Part shown: positions 16,777 through 24,838 of the stretch, piece after piece
Layout of the letters: the number at the start of each line of letters is the position of its first letter
Numbering within the stretch: position 1 is the first letter of the stretch
DNA from: Solirubrobacterales bacterium
Lineage (GTDB): Bacteria > Actinomycetota > Thermoleophilia > Solirubrobacterales > Solirubrobacteraceae
Direction: 5' to 3'
NCBI GenBank assembly: GCA_003244205.1
Contig: QHBW01000075.1
Location: 1-46,042, forward strand
Length of the DNA stretch: 46,042 nt
Program-made: the position numbers and the translations under genes
Notes under the pieces: model-generated
Seen by the model: the letters and a program-made list of their open reading frames with translations, nothing else
What the model was told of the DNA's origin: nothing
Database searches by the model: none

Positions 16777-17526
16777 ATGCGCCTGGAGGGCAAGCGCGCC
16801 GTCGTCACCGGCGCGGGCGCGGGGTTCGGGAGGGCGATCGCGGAGCGCTTTGCCCACGAGGGCGCTCGCGTCGCGCTGCTCGACATCAGCGAGGCCGCTG
16901 CGACCGCGACGGCCGCAGCGCTGGGACCCGACTCACTTGCCCTGCGCGCCGACGTCAGCGACGACGCCTCCGTCGGGGCGGCGATTGCGAGCGTGGTCGG
17001 GCACTGGGGAGGCATTGACACCGTCGTCAACAACGCCGGCATCGCCCAGAAGGCCGCCCCCGCGATCGACACGCCAGCGGAGCAGATCGACCGCATCATG
17101 GCGGTCAACGTCCGCGGGATCTTTCACACGACTCGTCACGCGCTCGCGCATCTGCAGCAGAGCCGGGGCACGATCGTGAACATCGCCTCAAACGCCGGCC
17201 TGCGCCCGCGCCCAGGGGCTGCGTGGTACAACGCGAGCAAGGCCGCGGTCATTAACCTGACCTATAGCCTCGCCGCCGAATACGCCTCATCGGGTGTCAG
17301 GGTCAACGCGATCGCGCCCGCACTGGCGGCCACGCAGATGATGACCGAGATCCTCGGCGAGGACGAGGGCGGCCAGCTCGAGCAGGCGATTCGCGCGACG
17401 ATCCCGCTCGGACGCCTGACCGAGGGCAGCGACGTCGCCGCCGCGGCCACCTACTTGGTCTCCGACGAGGCGGTCTTCGTCACCGGTGTGGTCCTGCCGG
17501 TCGACGGTGGGCGGATGCTGGCCTGA
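16777..17526 (+). CDS. Short-chain dehydrogenase/reductase
   Basis: 249 aa, classical SDR: cofactor motif TGAGAGFG at residues 10-17, NNAG, catalytic Ser in IVNIASNAG, catalytic YxxxK in AWYNASKAA, and the C-terminal family end VFVTGVVLPVDGGRM. Asp after the second strand (LLDISE) favours NAD over NADP. It oxidises or reduces an alcohol/ketone. The gene abuts the SnoaL-like gene with no intergenic base, forming a two-gene operon. Confidence 0.9.
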   Translation: MRLEGKRAVVTGAGAGFGRAIAERFAHEGARVALLDISEAAATATAAALGPDSLALRADVSDDASVGAAIASVVGHWGGIDTVVNNAGIAQKAAPAIDTPAEQIDRIMAVNVRGIFHTTRHALAHLQQSRGTIVNIASNAGLRPRPGAAWYNASKAAVINLTYSLAAEYASSGVRVNAIAPALAATQMMTEILGEDEGGQLEQAIRATIPLGRLTEGSDVAAAATYLVSDEAVFVTGVVLPVDGGRMLA

Positions 17527-17553
17527 GCGGCCGCGGCCGCCGCCCGACTGCGT

Positions 17554-20500
17554 CTACCCGCAGCCCGTGTTGAACCCGCAGCTCCCGCAGGTGTAACAGG
17601 AGCCGGTGCGCTGCATCATGCCGCCACACTGGCTGCACGCCGGACCGAGGTCTAGGCCTGAGATGCGCGCGGGGAGCACGGGGGGCGTGTCCGTCAGCGC
17701 TGAGCTCGCGGGCGCTCCGGCACCCTGCTGTGCCTTGGTCGACTGACCGTTGCCACCGTTGCCCGAGCTCGTTGGACCGCCGGCCTCGCCAGCATCGCCG
17801 GCGCCCTCGGGCTCCGACGGACCCGCGGTGTCACCCAGCAGCGAGCTAGCCGCGTCCTGAGCGGCCTGGCGGGCGCGGACCTCCGGGGTCATGATCCCCA
17901 GCTCCTCCTGCGTGTCGGTGTCCAGGAAGCGCGAGGCCAGCCAGCGCATGATGTAGTCGGGCATCGACTTGGCGAACGGGATCTCGGGGTTCTGCGTGAT
18001 CCCCTCGGGCTCGAAGCGCATGTAGGAGAACTTCTGCACCAGCGTCTCGAGCGGCACGCCGTACTGCAGCGCGATCGAGATCGCGGTCGCGAAGGAGTTC
18101 ATCATCCCCCGCAGCGTCGAGCCTTCCTTGCCGATGTCGGTGAGGAAGATCTCTCCGATCGTGCCGTCCTCGTACATGCCGGCCGTGATGTAGCCCTCGT
18201 GACCGCCGATCGAGAACTTGTGCGTGATCGACTGACGCTCGCGCGGCATCCGCTTGCGCTTCGGTCCCACCTCGGCGAGCGCCGCGGCGACCGCCGCGTC
18301 GACGTCCACCGGCGACGGCGCGCCCTGTTGGGCATCGGTACGCAGCGCCTGGGCCGTCTTTGAGCCGTCGCGATAGATCGCGAGTGCCTTCACGCCGCAG
18401 CGCCAGGCGAAGCGGTAGGCATCCGCGATGTCCTCGACCGCGGCTGTCTGGGGGAGGTTCACCGTCTTACTCAAGGCACCTGAGATGAATGGCTGGATTG
18501 CGCCCATCATGCGGATGTGGCCGGTATGGGAGATCGCCCGCTCACCGACCGCGACGTCGAACACCGGCAGGTGGTCGTCGGCGAGCCCCGGCGCGCCGAT
18601 GATCGTCCCCTGCTCGTTGATGTATGCCTCGATCTGCTCGACCTGTTCGTCGGCGTAGCCCAGCGTCTGAAGCGCCAGCGGCACCGTCCGGTTGACGATC
18701 GTCATCTGACCGCCGCCGACGAGCTCCTTGAACTTCACCAGCGAGAAGTCGGGCTCCAGCCCGGTCGTGTCACAGTCCATCAGGAAGGAGATCGTCCCGG
18801 TGGGGGCGAGCACGGTTGCCTGCGCGTTGCGGTAGCCATGACGCTCGCCCTCCTCGACGACCTCGTCCCATGTGCTGCGCGCAGCGCTCAGCAGCCGTTC
18901 ATCGGTGCACGCCTCGTCCGGCAGCGCATAGGCGGAGTCGCGGTGCATCCGCATGACGGCGTTGTGGGGCTCGCGGTTGTCGGCGTAGCGGTCATACGGA
19001 CCCATCGCTTGCGCGATCCGCGCGGAGCCGAGATAGGCCCTGCCGGTCATCAGCGCGGTGATCGACGCTGCCGTGGCGCGACCGTCATCGGAGTCATAGG
19101 GCTGACCGTTTGACATCAGGTAGGCGCCGAGGTTCGCGTAGCCGAGGCCGAGCTGGCGAAACGCGTTGGCGTTACGCGTGATCTCCTCCGTCGGGTAGCT
19201 CGAGGCGCCGACGATGATCTCCTGAGCGAGGAAGACGGTGTCGACCGTGTGCTCGAAAGCCTCCACATCGAAGCTCCCGTCGGAGCGACGGAACTTCATC
19301 AGGTTGATCGAGGCGAGGTTGCAGGCCGAATCGTCGACGTGCATGTACTCCGAGCAGTTGGCGACGACAACGCCGTCGACGATGTAGGAGTGATGCAGCG
19401 GCTCGGTGAGGTTGTAGACAGCCTCCTGACCATCGTCCTCACGCGCGACGAGCGTCGTACCCGGCTTGGTCTGATACAGCGCGCACTCACGCACGATCGC
19501 CTCGACGGCGGCCTGCTTGCGTGGTGTGGAAAAGCCGATCGTCTCGGCGAAGCGCGACAAATCGCTCCCGGTGATGCGCAGGTCGAATCCCTGACGAGAC
19601 GCGTACTCGACGGTCGTGCCGTCCGTACGCGTATAGGAGAAGGACGCATCGCGGCTCTCGGCGATGCGATAGATGCGCCCGCGGATTCCCGCTGCCGAGA
19701 GCAGCTTCTGCGCGTCCTTCAAGAGAGCTTCGCTGCGGCTGCCGAGACCGACGTAGCGGTGCGCCTTGCCGCCGCTCTCAACCCGCGAGACGCATCCGTC
19801 GGCGCCGAAGAGTCCCCGCAGGAAGGCGGCCTGCACCTCGGTGGGAGCCGCAAAGATCGCACGTGGAACGCGCTTCTCGTGTGCACGCGCCGAGGTCACG
19901 CCCAGTCCGCGAAATAGCTGGCGAACAGCCTCGCTTCCGGCGCGCAGCTGCACCGTTCCGTTGCCCATCTGCTGGCGTGAGATACCGCCGACGAGCTCGC
20001 CGAGCAAACCCTCATGCGCGTCCGCCAAGCCGTCATCGAGGTCGTCTCCGGCGTAGACCCACTGGGTCTGACTGTCGGTGAGGCATCCATCCCCGATCAG
20101 ATGTCCGGTGAGTTCTCCGAGCCCTTCGCTCCAGCGCTCGGGTAGCTTCTGATTAGTGACCGTGCTGCCACGGGCGAACGACTTCGCGAGCGCCGAGATC
20201 TTCACAGGCAGCGCCCAGCTGGCGCCCGAGGCAGGGGTCAGAGAATCGTTGAGCAACACGCGATCGGTGCCCGCCAACTCCTCCGCGGGCACGTATCCAC
20301 GGTTCAACGTCCATACGCGATGATTGGGAGTGCAGCGCAGTTCGCGGCCGTCGGCGAAGCGCAGCCGCACGATCGGCTTGACGCCGTTGCGCATGAACGC
20401 AACAGGTCGTGTCGCGACGACTCCGGCCCCGGGATCCTCCGCGGTAGCGCGATGGGTGTAGACGCGGACATCCTCGCCGGTCTCGCCGCGGGAGACGAGC

Positions 20501-21651
20501 TCATCGATGCTCAGCAGGCCGAGCGTAGTGTGCACGCGTGCATCCGCCGGGAAGCACGGATTAGACGCATTGATGCGCCCCGAGTTGGGGCAGGTGTGCC
20601 ACTGGTTGATCGTCGTGTCGTACTGCACGCCCGGGTCGGCGCAGCGCCACGCGGCCTCGGCGATCTCGCGCATCAGCTCGCGCGCTTGCACCGGGTCTCC
20701 GATCGGCTCGCCGGTGCTGCGGGCGATCAGACGCCACTCGCCGCCCTCTTCGACGGCACGCATGAACTCGTCGGTCACGCGCACGGAGTTGTTGGCATTC
20801 TGGTACTGGATCGACTTGAAGCCGTCGCCATCGATCGACATGTCGAAGCCGGCGTCGCGCAGCGCAGCTGCCTTGTCCTCCTCGCGCGCCTTGCACCAGA
20901 TGAAGTCGCGGATGTCGGGATGATCGACGTCGAGCACGACCATCTTGGCGGCGCGACGAGTGCCCCCGCCCGACTTGATGCTCCCCGCCCAGGCGTCGGC
21001 GCCGCGCATGAAGGACACGGGGCCCGAGGCCATGCCGCCCTTGCTGAGCGGCTCCATCGACCCGCGAATCTTCGACAGGTTGATGCCCGAGCCAGAGCCC
21101 CCGCGGAAGATGATTCCCTCCTTGGTGTTCCACTCGAGGATCGACTCCATCTCGTCCTCGACGGAGAGGATGAAGCAGGCCGACATCTGGCAGCGCGCGT
21201 CGCCCTCGGGGTGCCAACCGCAGTTGAACCACACCGGTGAGTTGAACGCGGCCATCTGGTAGAGCAGGATGTGCGTCAGCTCGGCCTCGAAGCTCTCGGC
21301 GTCCGCGGGCGCGGCGAAGTAGCCACGGTCCATCCCCCAGCTTGCGATCGTGCCGGCGACCCGGCCGATCATCTGCTTGACGGACCGCTCACGCTCCGGT
21401 GAGGAAGGCTGGCCGCGGAAGTACTTCTGGGCGACGATGTTGGTCGCGTTTTGCGACCAGCTCACCGGGAACTCGACCTCGCGCTGCTCGAAGGCGATCT
21501 TGTCGCCGTGGCCGATGCGCGCGTCCCGCGTCTCCCACTTGATCGTCTCGAACGGATGCACACCCGGCGTGGTGAATCGCCTGGCGATCCGAAGCCCCTC
21601 TGCGGGGTTGGTCTCGACGGTGGTTGGGAAGCTCTGCGGGTGCTCGCTCAT
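17554..21651 (-). CDS. nrdJ: Adenosylcobalamin-dependent ribonucleotide reductase (class II) containing an intein
   Basis: 1365 aa precursor, 965 aa after splicing. ATG preceded by TAGGAG. Class II RNR features: NSPVWFNCGWHPEG near residue 137, a glycine-rich GGSGSGINLSKIRG near 185, the active-site segment NP-CSEY (split by the intein after residue 365), ACNLASINLMKF, and a C-terminal cluster of six Cys in residues 1339-1365 (CSQC...CYTCGSC...GC), the redox-relay or zinc region of NrdJ. It makes deoxyribonucleotides using adenosylcobalamin to generate the thiyl radical, so it needs no oxygen and no small subunit. A Gly/Ser-rich, low-complexity linker precedes the Cys cluster. No nrdR is seen nearby. 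Confidence 0.95.
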   Translation of the reverse strand: MSEHPQSFPTTVETNPAEGLRIARRFTTPGVHPFETIKWETRDARIGHGDKIAFEQREVEFPVSWSQNATNIVAQKYFRGQPSSPERERSVKQMIGRVAGTIASWGMDRGYFAAPADAESFEAELTHILLYQMAAFNSPVWFNCGWHPEGDARCQMSACFILSVEDEMESILEWNTKEGIIFRGGSGSGINLSKIRGSMEPLSKGGMASGPVSFMRGADAWAGSIKSGGGTRRAAKMVVLDVDHPDIRDFIWCKAREEDKAAALRDAGFDMSIDGDGFKSIQYQNANNSVRVTDEFMRAVEEGGEWRLIARSTGEPIGDPVQARELMREIAEAAWRCADPGVQYDTTINQWHTCPNSGRINASNPCFPADARVHTTLGLLSIDELVSRGETGEDVRVYTHRATAEDPGAGVVATRPVAFMRNGVKPIVRLRFADGRELRCTPNHRVWTLNRGYVPAEELAGTDRVLLNDSLTPASGASWALPVKISALAKSFARGSTVTNQKLPERWSEGLGELTGHLIGDGCLTDSQTQWVYAGDDLDDGLADAHEGLLGELVGGISRQQMGNGTVQLRAGSEAVRQLFRGLGVTSARAHEKRVPRAIFAAPTEVQAAFLRGLFGADGCVSRVESGGKAHRYVGLGSRSEALLKDAQKLLSAAGIRGRIYRIAESRDASFSYTRTDGTTVEYASRQGFDLRITGSDLSRFAETIGFSTPRKQAAVEAIVRECALYQTKPGTTLVAREDDGQEAVYNLTEPLHHSYIVDGVVVANCSEYMHVDDSACNLASINLMKFRRSDGSFDVEAFEHTVDTVFLAQEIIVGASSYPTEEITRNANAFRQLGLGYANLGAYLMSNGQPYDSDDGRATAASITALMTGRAYLGSARIAQAMGPYDRYADNREPHNAVMRMHRDSAYALPDEACTDERLLSAARSTWDEVVEEGERHGYRNAQATVLAPTGTISFLMDCDTTGLEPDFSLVKFKELVGGGQMTIVNRTVPLALQTLGYADEQVEQIEAYINEQGTIIGAPGLADDHLPVFDVAVGERAISHTGHIRMMGAIQPFISGALSKTVNLPQTAAVEDIADAYRFAWRCGVKALAIYRDGSKTAQALRTDAQQGAPSPVDVDAAVAAALAEVGPKRKRMPRERQSITHKFSIGGHEGYITAGMYEDGTIGEIFLTDIGKEGSTLRGMMNSFATAISIALQYGVPLETLVQKFSYMRFEPEGITQNPEIPFAKSMPDYIMRWLASRFLDTDTQEELGIMTPEVRARQAAQDAASSLLGDTAGPSEPEGAGDAGEAGGPTSSGNGGNGQSTKAQQGAGAPASSALTDTPPVLPARISGLDLGPACSQCGGMMQRTGSCYTCGSCGFNTGCG
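19357..20556 (-). mobile_element. Intein with LAGLIDADG homing endonuclease domain inside NrdJ
   Basis: 400 codons, precursor residues 366-765. It begins with Cys (CFPADARVHTT, block A), has a block B motif CTPNH at intein residues 75-79, two LAGLIDADG-type motifs (LTGHLIGDGC at 149-158, FLRGLFGADGC at 246-256), a block F region EAVYNLTEPLHHSYIVDG and ends VVVAN. The following extein residue is Cys. The penultimate residue is Ala, not the usual His. The frame is intact, so splicing is expected. The insertion point is directly before the cysteine that becomes the thiyl radical, which then also serves as the +1 splicing nucleophile. Confidence 0.95.
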
Positions 21652-21828
21652 GGCTACGCTCTCCTAGGGCCGGCTCGGACTCAGATCTCCGCCCCGGGGC
21701 ATTGACCTGCAGCGAGGTGGGTCGATCAGCTTGGCGCGCCGATCGGACGGAACCTTGCCCGTCCCGACGACAGTCCCGAGCGGTCCGACAGCAGCATTCT
21801 GGCGTCCGGCGGAGGAGGTCCTTGTGAC

Positions 21829-21862
21829 ACTCCAATTGTAGTCGCTGAGCGTCCACGGTCAG
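21829..21862 (-). promoter_or_regulatory. Candidate nrdJ promoter with overlapping imperfect palindrome
   Basis: On the minus strand, CTGACC (21862-21857) and TACAAT (21840-21835) are separated by 16 nt, a fair sigma-A-type match. The -10 lies inside an imperfect palindrome ACTACAATTGGAGT (21842-21829), a possible operator. The leader to the nrdJ ATG would be about 180 nt. I looked there for a cobalamin riboswitch and saw no convincing B12 box. The palindrome is not a clear match to the NrdR box. Confidence 0.45.
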
Positions 21863-21970
21863 CACCGAAAACGCCGCAAACAGGGTGCAATCGGCGCTCG
21901 GTCGCGGCCGGCGAAACAGGCCTCTGCGCCCCCGCTCGCGCGACCGGCGAAACGGGGCGCCAGCCCCCGC

Positions 21971-22645
21971 TCAGCGTCCCCCCAAGCGCACCCAATCGCC
22001 GAAGTCCGCGAACGCTCCCGACGCGCGGAACCCGGCCTCCGACCACGCGTGACGGACGGGTGTCAGCCAGCGCGACCCCCACCCCAGGCGCCCGAACAGC
22101 AACCATCCCAAACCCAGCAGTGCGAGGACCGCGGCGAGCCCCCCGAGCAGCAGCAGCGCCGCCGGCGTCGAGGTCGATCTCGCGGGATGTGCCGGCACCG
22201 GGGGGATGCCCTTGTCGATGCCGTTGCGCAGGCCGGGGCCGAGTGGCGGCGCTGGCGTGGCCGGCGCCGGCTTGGACGAATGCGCCGCAGACGGACTCCC
22301 AGCCGCGGGCGTTGATGATCCGCCGGCGGGTGGGGTCGAAGCAGGCGCCCCGTGACCGGACGTCCGCGAGCAGTCGCCCCGCGCCTGGGCCGCCAGCGCG
22401 GCGTCGATCGCCGCAAGGAAGTCGGGGGCGTACTGCTGGAGGTCGTTGGGGATCTGGCCGCGCGCCTGCTTGAGCGCGGCCGGAGAGAACGCGCACGGCG
22501 TGAGCGTGCCCTGGTTGTGGATGTAGTTCTGGAAGATCGACTGGAAGTTGTCCGCGCGCGCGAGCCCTGCGAACGCCAGTCCTGCGAGGGCGCCCGCGAG
22601 CGAGAGCGTTACAAGCAGCCGCCTCCCCGTTCGCATCGGTGCCAT
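21971..22645 (-). CDS. Secreted protein with proline/serine linker and C-terminal membrane anchor
   Basis: 224 aa from ATG 22645 (an in-frame start lies at 22666). Signal peptide RRLLVTLSLAGALAGLAFAGLARA; an exported domain containing NFQSIFQNYIHNQGTLTPC and a second Cys (GDCSRT), which may form a disulfide; a long Pro/Ser/Ala-rich wall-spanning linker; then a membrane helix AALLLLGGLAAVLALLGLGWLLFG and a cytosolic tail. This layout suggests a domain displayed beyond the membrane. The family is not recognised. It is divergent from the polymerase/ligase gene, with 33 nt between starts. Confidence 0.7.
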   Translation of the reverse strand: MAPMRTGRRLLVTLSLAGALAGLAFAGLARADNFQSIFQNYIHNQGTLTPCAFSPAALKQARGQIPNDLQQYAPDFLAAIDAALAAQARGDCSRTSGHGAPASTPPAGGSSTPAAGSPSAAHSSKPAPATPAPPLGPGLRNGIDKGIPPVPAHPARSTSTPAALLLLGGLAAVLALLGLGWLLFGRLGWGSRWLTPVRHAWSEAGFRASGAFADFGDWVRLGGR

Positions 22646-22678
22646 GGCAGCGCATGCTAGCTTCACCGATACCCGCCC

Positions 22679-24838
22679 ATGCCCGTCTCGGACCCGTCAT
22701 CGCCGCGGGCCGCCGGATGGAGCGAGGCCGTGGAGTCGCCTCCGCGCCGGGCGCGCGCACAGCTGCCCCGCTCGAGCGTGGGCCGTGGCGGCGTTCCCCT
22801 CCTCGTCCTGCTTGCCGCGATCGCCTTTGCCGCGTTCGCCCACGGCGCCACCGCGCCCAGCGACGAGGGGCCGCTGCAGGCCGGACTGGCTGCCGCCGCG
22901 GCCGGGCTCGCCGCGAGCGTGCTGATCGGCCGCGGGCTCGTCCCGCGTGCCGCCCCGCTCGCCTGGGCGGGAATCGCTGCGCTCACCGGCTTCGCCGTCT
23001 GGTCGGGGATCTCGCTCGCCTGGAGCGTCGCTCCGGACCGCACCTGGATCGAGCTCAACCGAGCGCTCGAGTACCTGCTCGTGTTGATGCTCGGCGTCGT
23101 TGCGGGCAGCGCCTCTCCGCGTGCCGCCGCGCGACTCGCCGTCGGCTACCTCGGGATTGCGTTGGCAGTCGCGCTCTACGCGCTGGGTGGAAAGGTGGCC
23201 CCTGGCCTTCATGTCAGCGGGCTGTTCACGCTCGATCACACCGCGAACGTTGCGCGCTTGCAGGCTCCGCTCGACTACTGGAACGCGCTCGCGCTGACGT
23301 GCGCGCTGGCCGCGCCGATCGCGCTGCGGCTTGCAGCCGATCCGGCGTTGCTTCGGCGGCGGCGGGCGGCCGCGCTGAGCGCGCTCGCGCTGCTGATCGT
23401 ATGTGGCGCACAGACCTACTCGCGCGGAGGGGCGCTGGCGCTGGTGGTCGGAGTTGTGGTGAGCGCCCGACTCGGCGGACTCGGGGCGCGTTCACTCGGG
23501 CTGCTGATGCTTGCGCTGCTGGCGAGCGTGCTGCCACTGCTCGACGCCTTCGCCAACCCGCATCTGGTCAACAACAACGTGGCGCTCGGCCTGCGCGAAG
23601 GCGATGGCGCGGTCTTCGGCGTAATCCTGGCGCTATCGCTGGGAACGCTCTATGCCGTTGCGCGGATCGTCATCTCGCGCGAGTCCGATCGACCTCCGAG
23701 CCCTGATCGCGCTCGCGGGCGTCGCCGCCTTGCGCTCGCCGTTGCCAGCGGCCTCGTCGTCGTCGCGGTCGGCGCGAGCGCGGCGTCGTCGCGCGGACTC
23801 GGCGGGACGATTTCCCACCAGTGGCACCAGTTCACCACCGTCCAGGGGGGCCAGGCCGGCAATCCGGCACAGCTCATCTCGGCGAGCTCCAACAACCGCT
23901 GGGTCTGGTGGAAGGAAGCAGTCGGCGCATGGTCCGCCCACCCCCTGGATGGCTGGGGCGCGGGTTCGTTCCCGGTCACGCACCTGCTCTACCGCCACGA
24001 TCAGCTCGAGGTGCTCCAGCCCCACAGCGTTCCGCTCCAGTTCCTCGCCGAGACAGGCATCGTCGGGGCCCTGCTCGCTCTCGGAGGGCTCGGCGCGCTG
24101 CTGGTCGCCGCCGCCCGTGAGGTCCGCAGACGGCCGCTGGGGAGCGCCGAGCGTGGTCTCGCCGCCGCGCTCTTCGCCGGCGCGATCCTCTGGCTCGTGC
24201 ACGGTCTCTACGACTGGGACTGGGACATCCCCGGCGTCAGCGTGCCCGCGTTCGCGGCCCTTGGCGTGCTGATCGCGCGACCCGGGTCACGGCCCGCCGG
24301 CGAGCGTTCCCACGCTTTCGCGGTGACGGCGCTCGCGGCCGTCTGGCTCACGCTGCTGGTGTTCGCGGTCTCTGCGCTGGTTCCCGCGGTGGCGCAGACG
24401 AAGGCACAGAACGCTGTCGCCGACCTCCCGCTCGCGCCGACCTCCGCGCAGCTGCACAGCGCCGCCGCCGAGGCGGACCTCGCCGCCACGCTCAATCCTC
24501 TCTCGGCCGACGGCCTGCGCGCCGAGGCGACGATCGACGAGCGCCGAGGTGACCAGCTCAAGGCGCGCTCGCTACTGCTGCAGGCGGTCGCGCGGGAGCC
24601 CTACAGCGAGGCCGCTTGGATCGAGCTGGCTCGCATCGAGCTCACGCGGCTCGACCTGCGCAACTCGCGCATCGTCGCCGCGCGGGCGCTCGCGCTCGAT
24701 CCGCGCAACGGGCTGGCGCGGCTGCTCGCCGCGGCGATCGAGTACGAGGCCGCCCCGGCCGGTCTGTCTGCGACTGCGACGGGCACGCCGCTGCCGGGTG
24801 CCCAAAATCGCTCTCCGGGGGCTACGGCGCCACGTTGA
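22679..24838 (+). CDS. O-antigen ligase/Wzy-type polysaccharide polymerase-ligase with C-terminal repeat region
   Basis: 719 aa. About eleven to twelve membrane helices. The large periplasmic-side loop holds the Wzy_C signature: NNRWVWWKEAVGAWSAHP, then GWGAGSFP, then LQPHSVPLQFLAETG with the conserved His. These enzymes join or polymerise lipid-linked glycans on the outer face of the membrane. Residues about 570-719 after the last helix form a soluble helical tail with TPR-like units (AEADLAATLNPLSADGLRAE; LLLQAVAREPYSEAAWIELA; ARALALDPRNGLARLLAAA). In a monoderm this would act on wall polysaccharide. Its 3' end overlaps the convergent coiled-coil gene by 17 nt. Confidence 0.85.
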   Translation: MPVSDPSSPRAAGWSEAVESPPRRARAQLPRSSVGRGGVPLLVLLAAIAFAAFAHGATAPSDEGPLQAGLAAAAAGLAASVLIGRGLVPRAAPLAWAGIAALTGFAVWSGISLAWSVAPDRTWIELNRALEYLLVLMLGVVAGSASPRAAARLAVGYLGIALAVALYALGGKVAPGLHVSGLFTLDHTANVARLQAPLDYWNALALTCALAAPIALRLAADPALLRRRRAAALSALALLIVCGAQTYSRGGALALVVGVVVSARLGGLGARSLGLLMLALLASVLPLLDAFANPHLVNNNVALGLREGDGAVFGVILALSLGTLYAVARIVISRESDRPPSPDRARGRRRLALAVASGLVVVAVGASAASSRGLGGTISHQWHQFTTVQGGQAGNPAQLISASSNNRWVWWKEAVGAWSAHPLDGWGAGSFPVTHLLYRHDQLEVLQPHSVPLQFLAETGIVGALLALGGLGALLVAAAREVRRRPLGSAERGLAAALFAGAILWLVHGLYDWDWDIPGVSVPAFAALGVLIARPGSRPAGERSHAFAVTALAAVWLTLLVFAVSALVPAVAQTKAQNAVADLPLAPTSAQLHSAAAEADLAATLNPLSADGLRAEATIDERRGDQLKARSLLLQAVAREPYSEAAWIELARIELTRLDLRNSRIVAARALALDPRNGLARLLAAAIEYEAAPAGLSATATGTPLPGAQNRSPGATAPR

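Noticed and set aside
17554-21651. Long plus-strand ORFs opposite nrdJ (e.g. 20320-21240, 19249-19917)
   Set aside because: Antisense shadows of a strongly supported gene; no family features.
21661-21860. Cobalamin riboswitch upstream of nrdJ
   Set aside because: Looked for the B12 box and core helices on the minus strand; nothing convincing found by eye. A covariance scan would decide.
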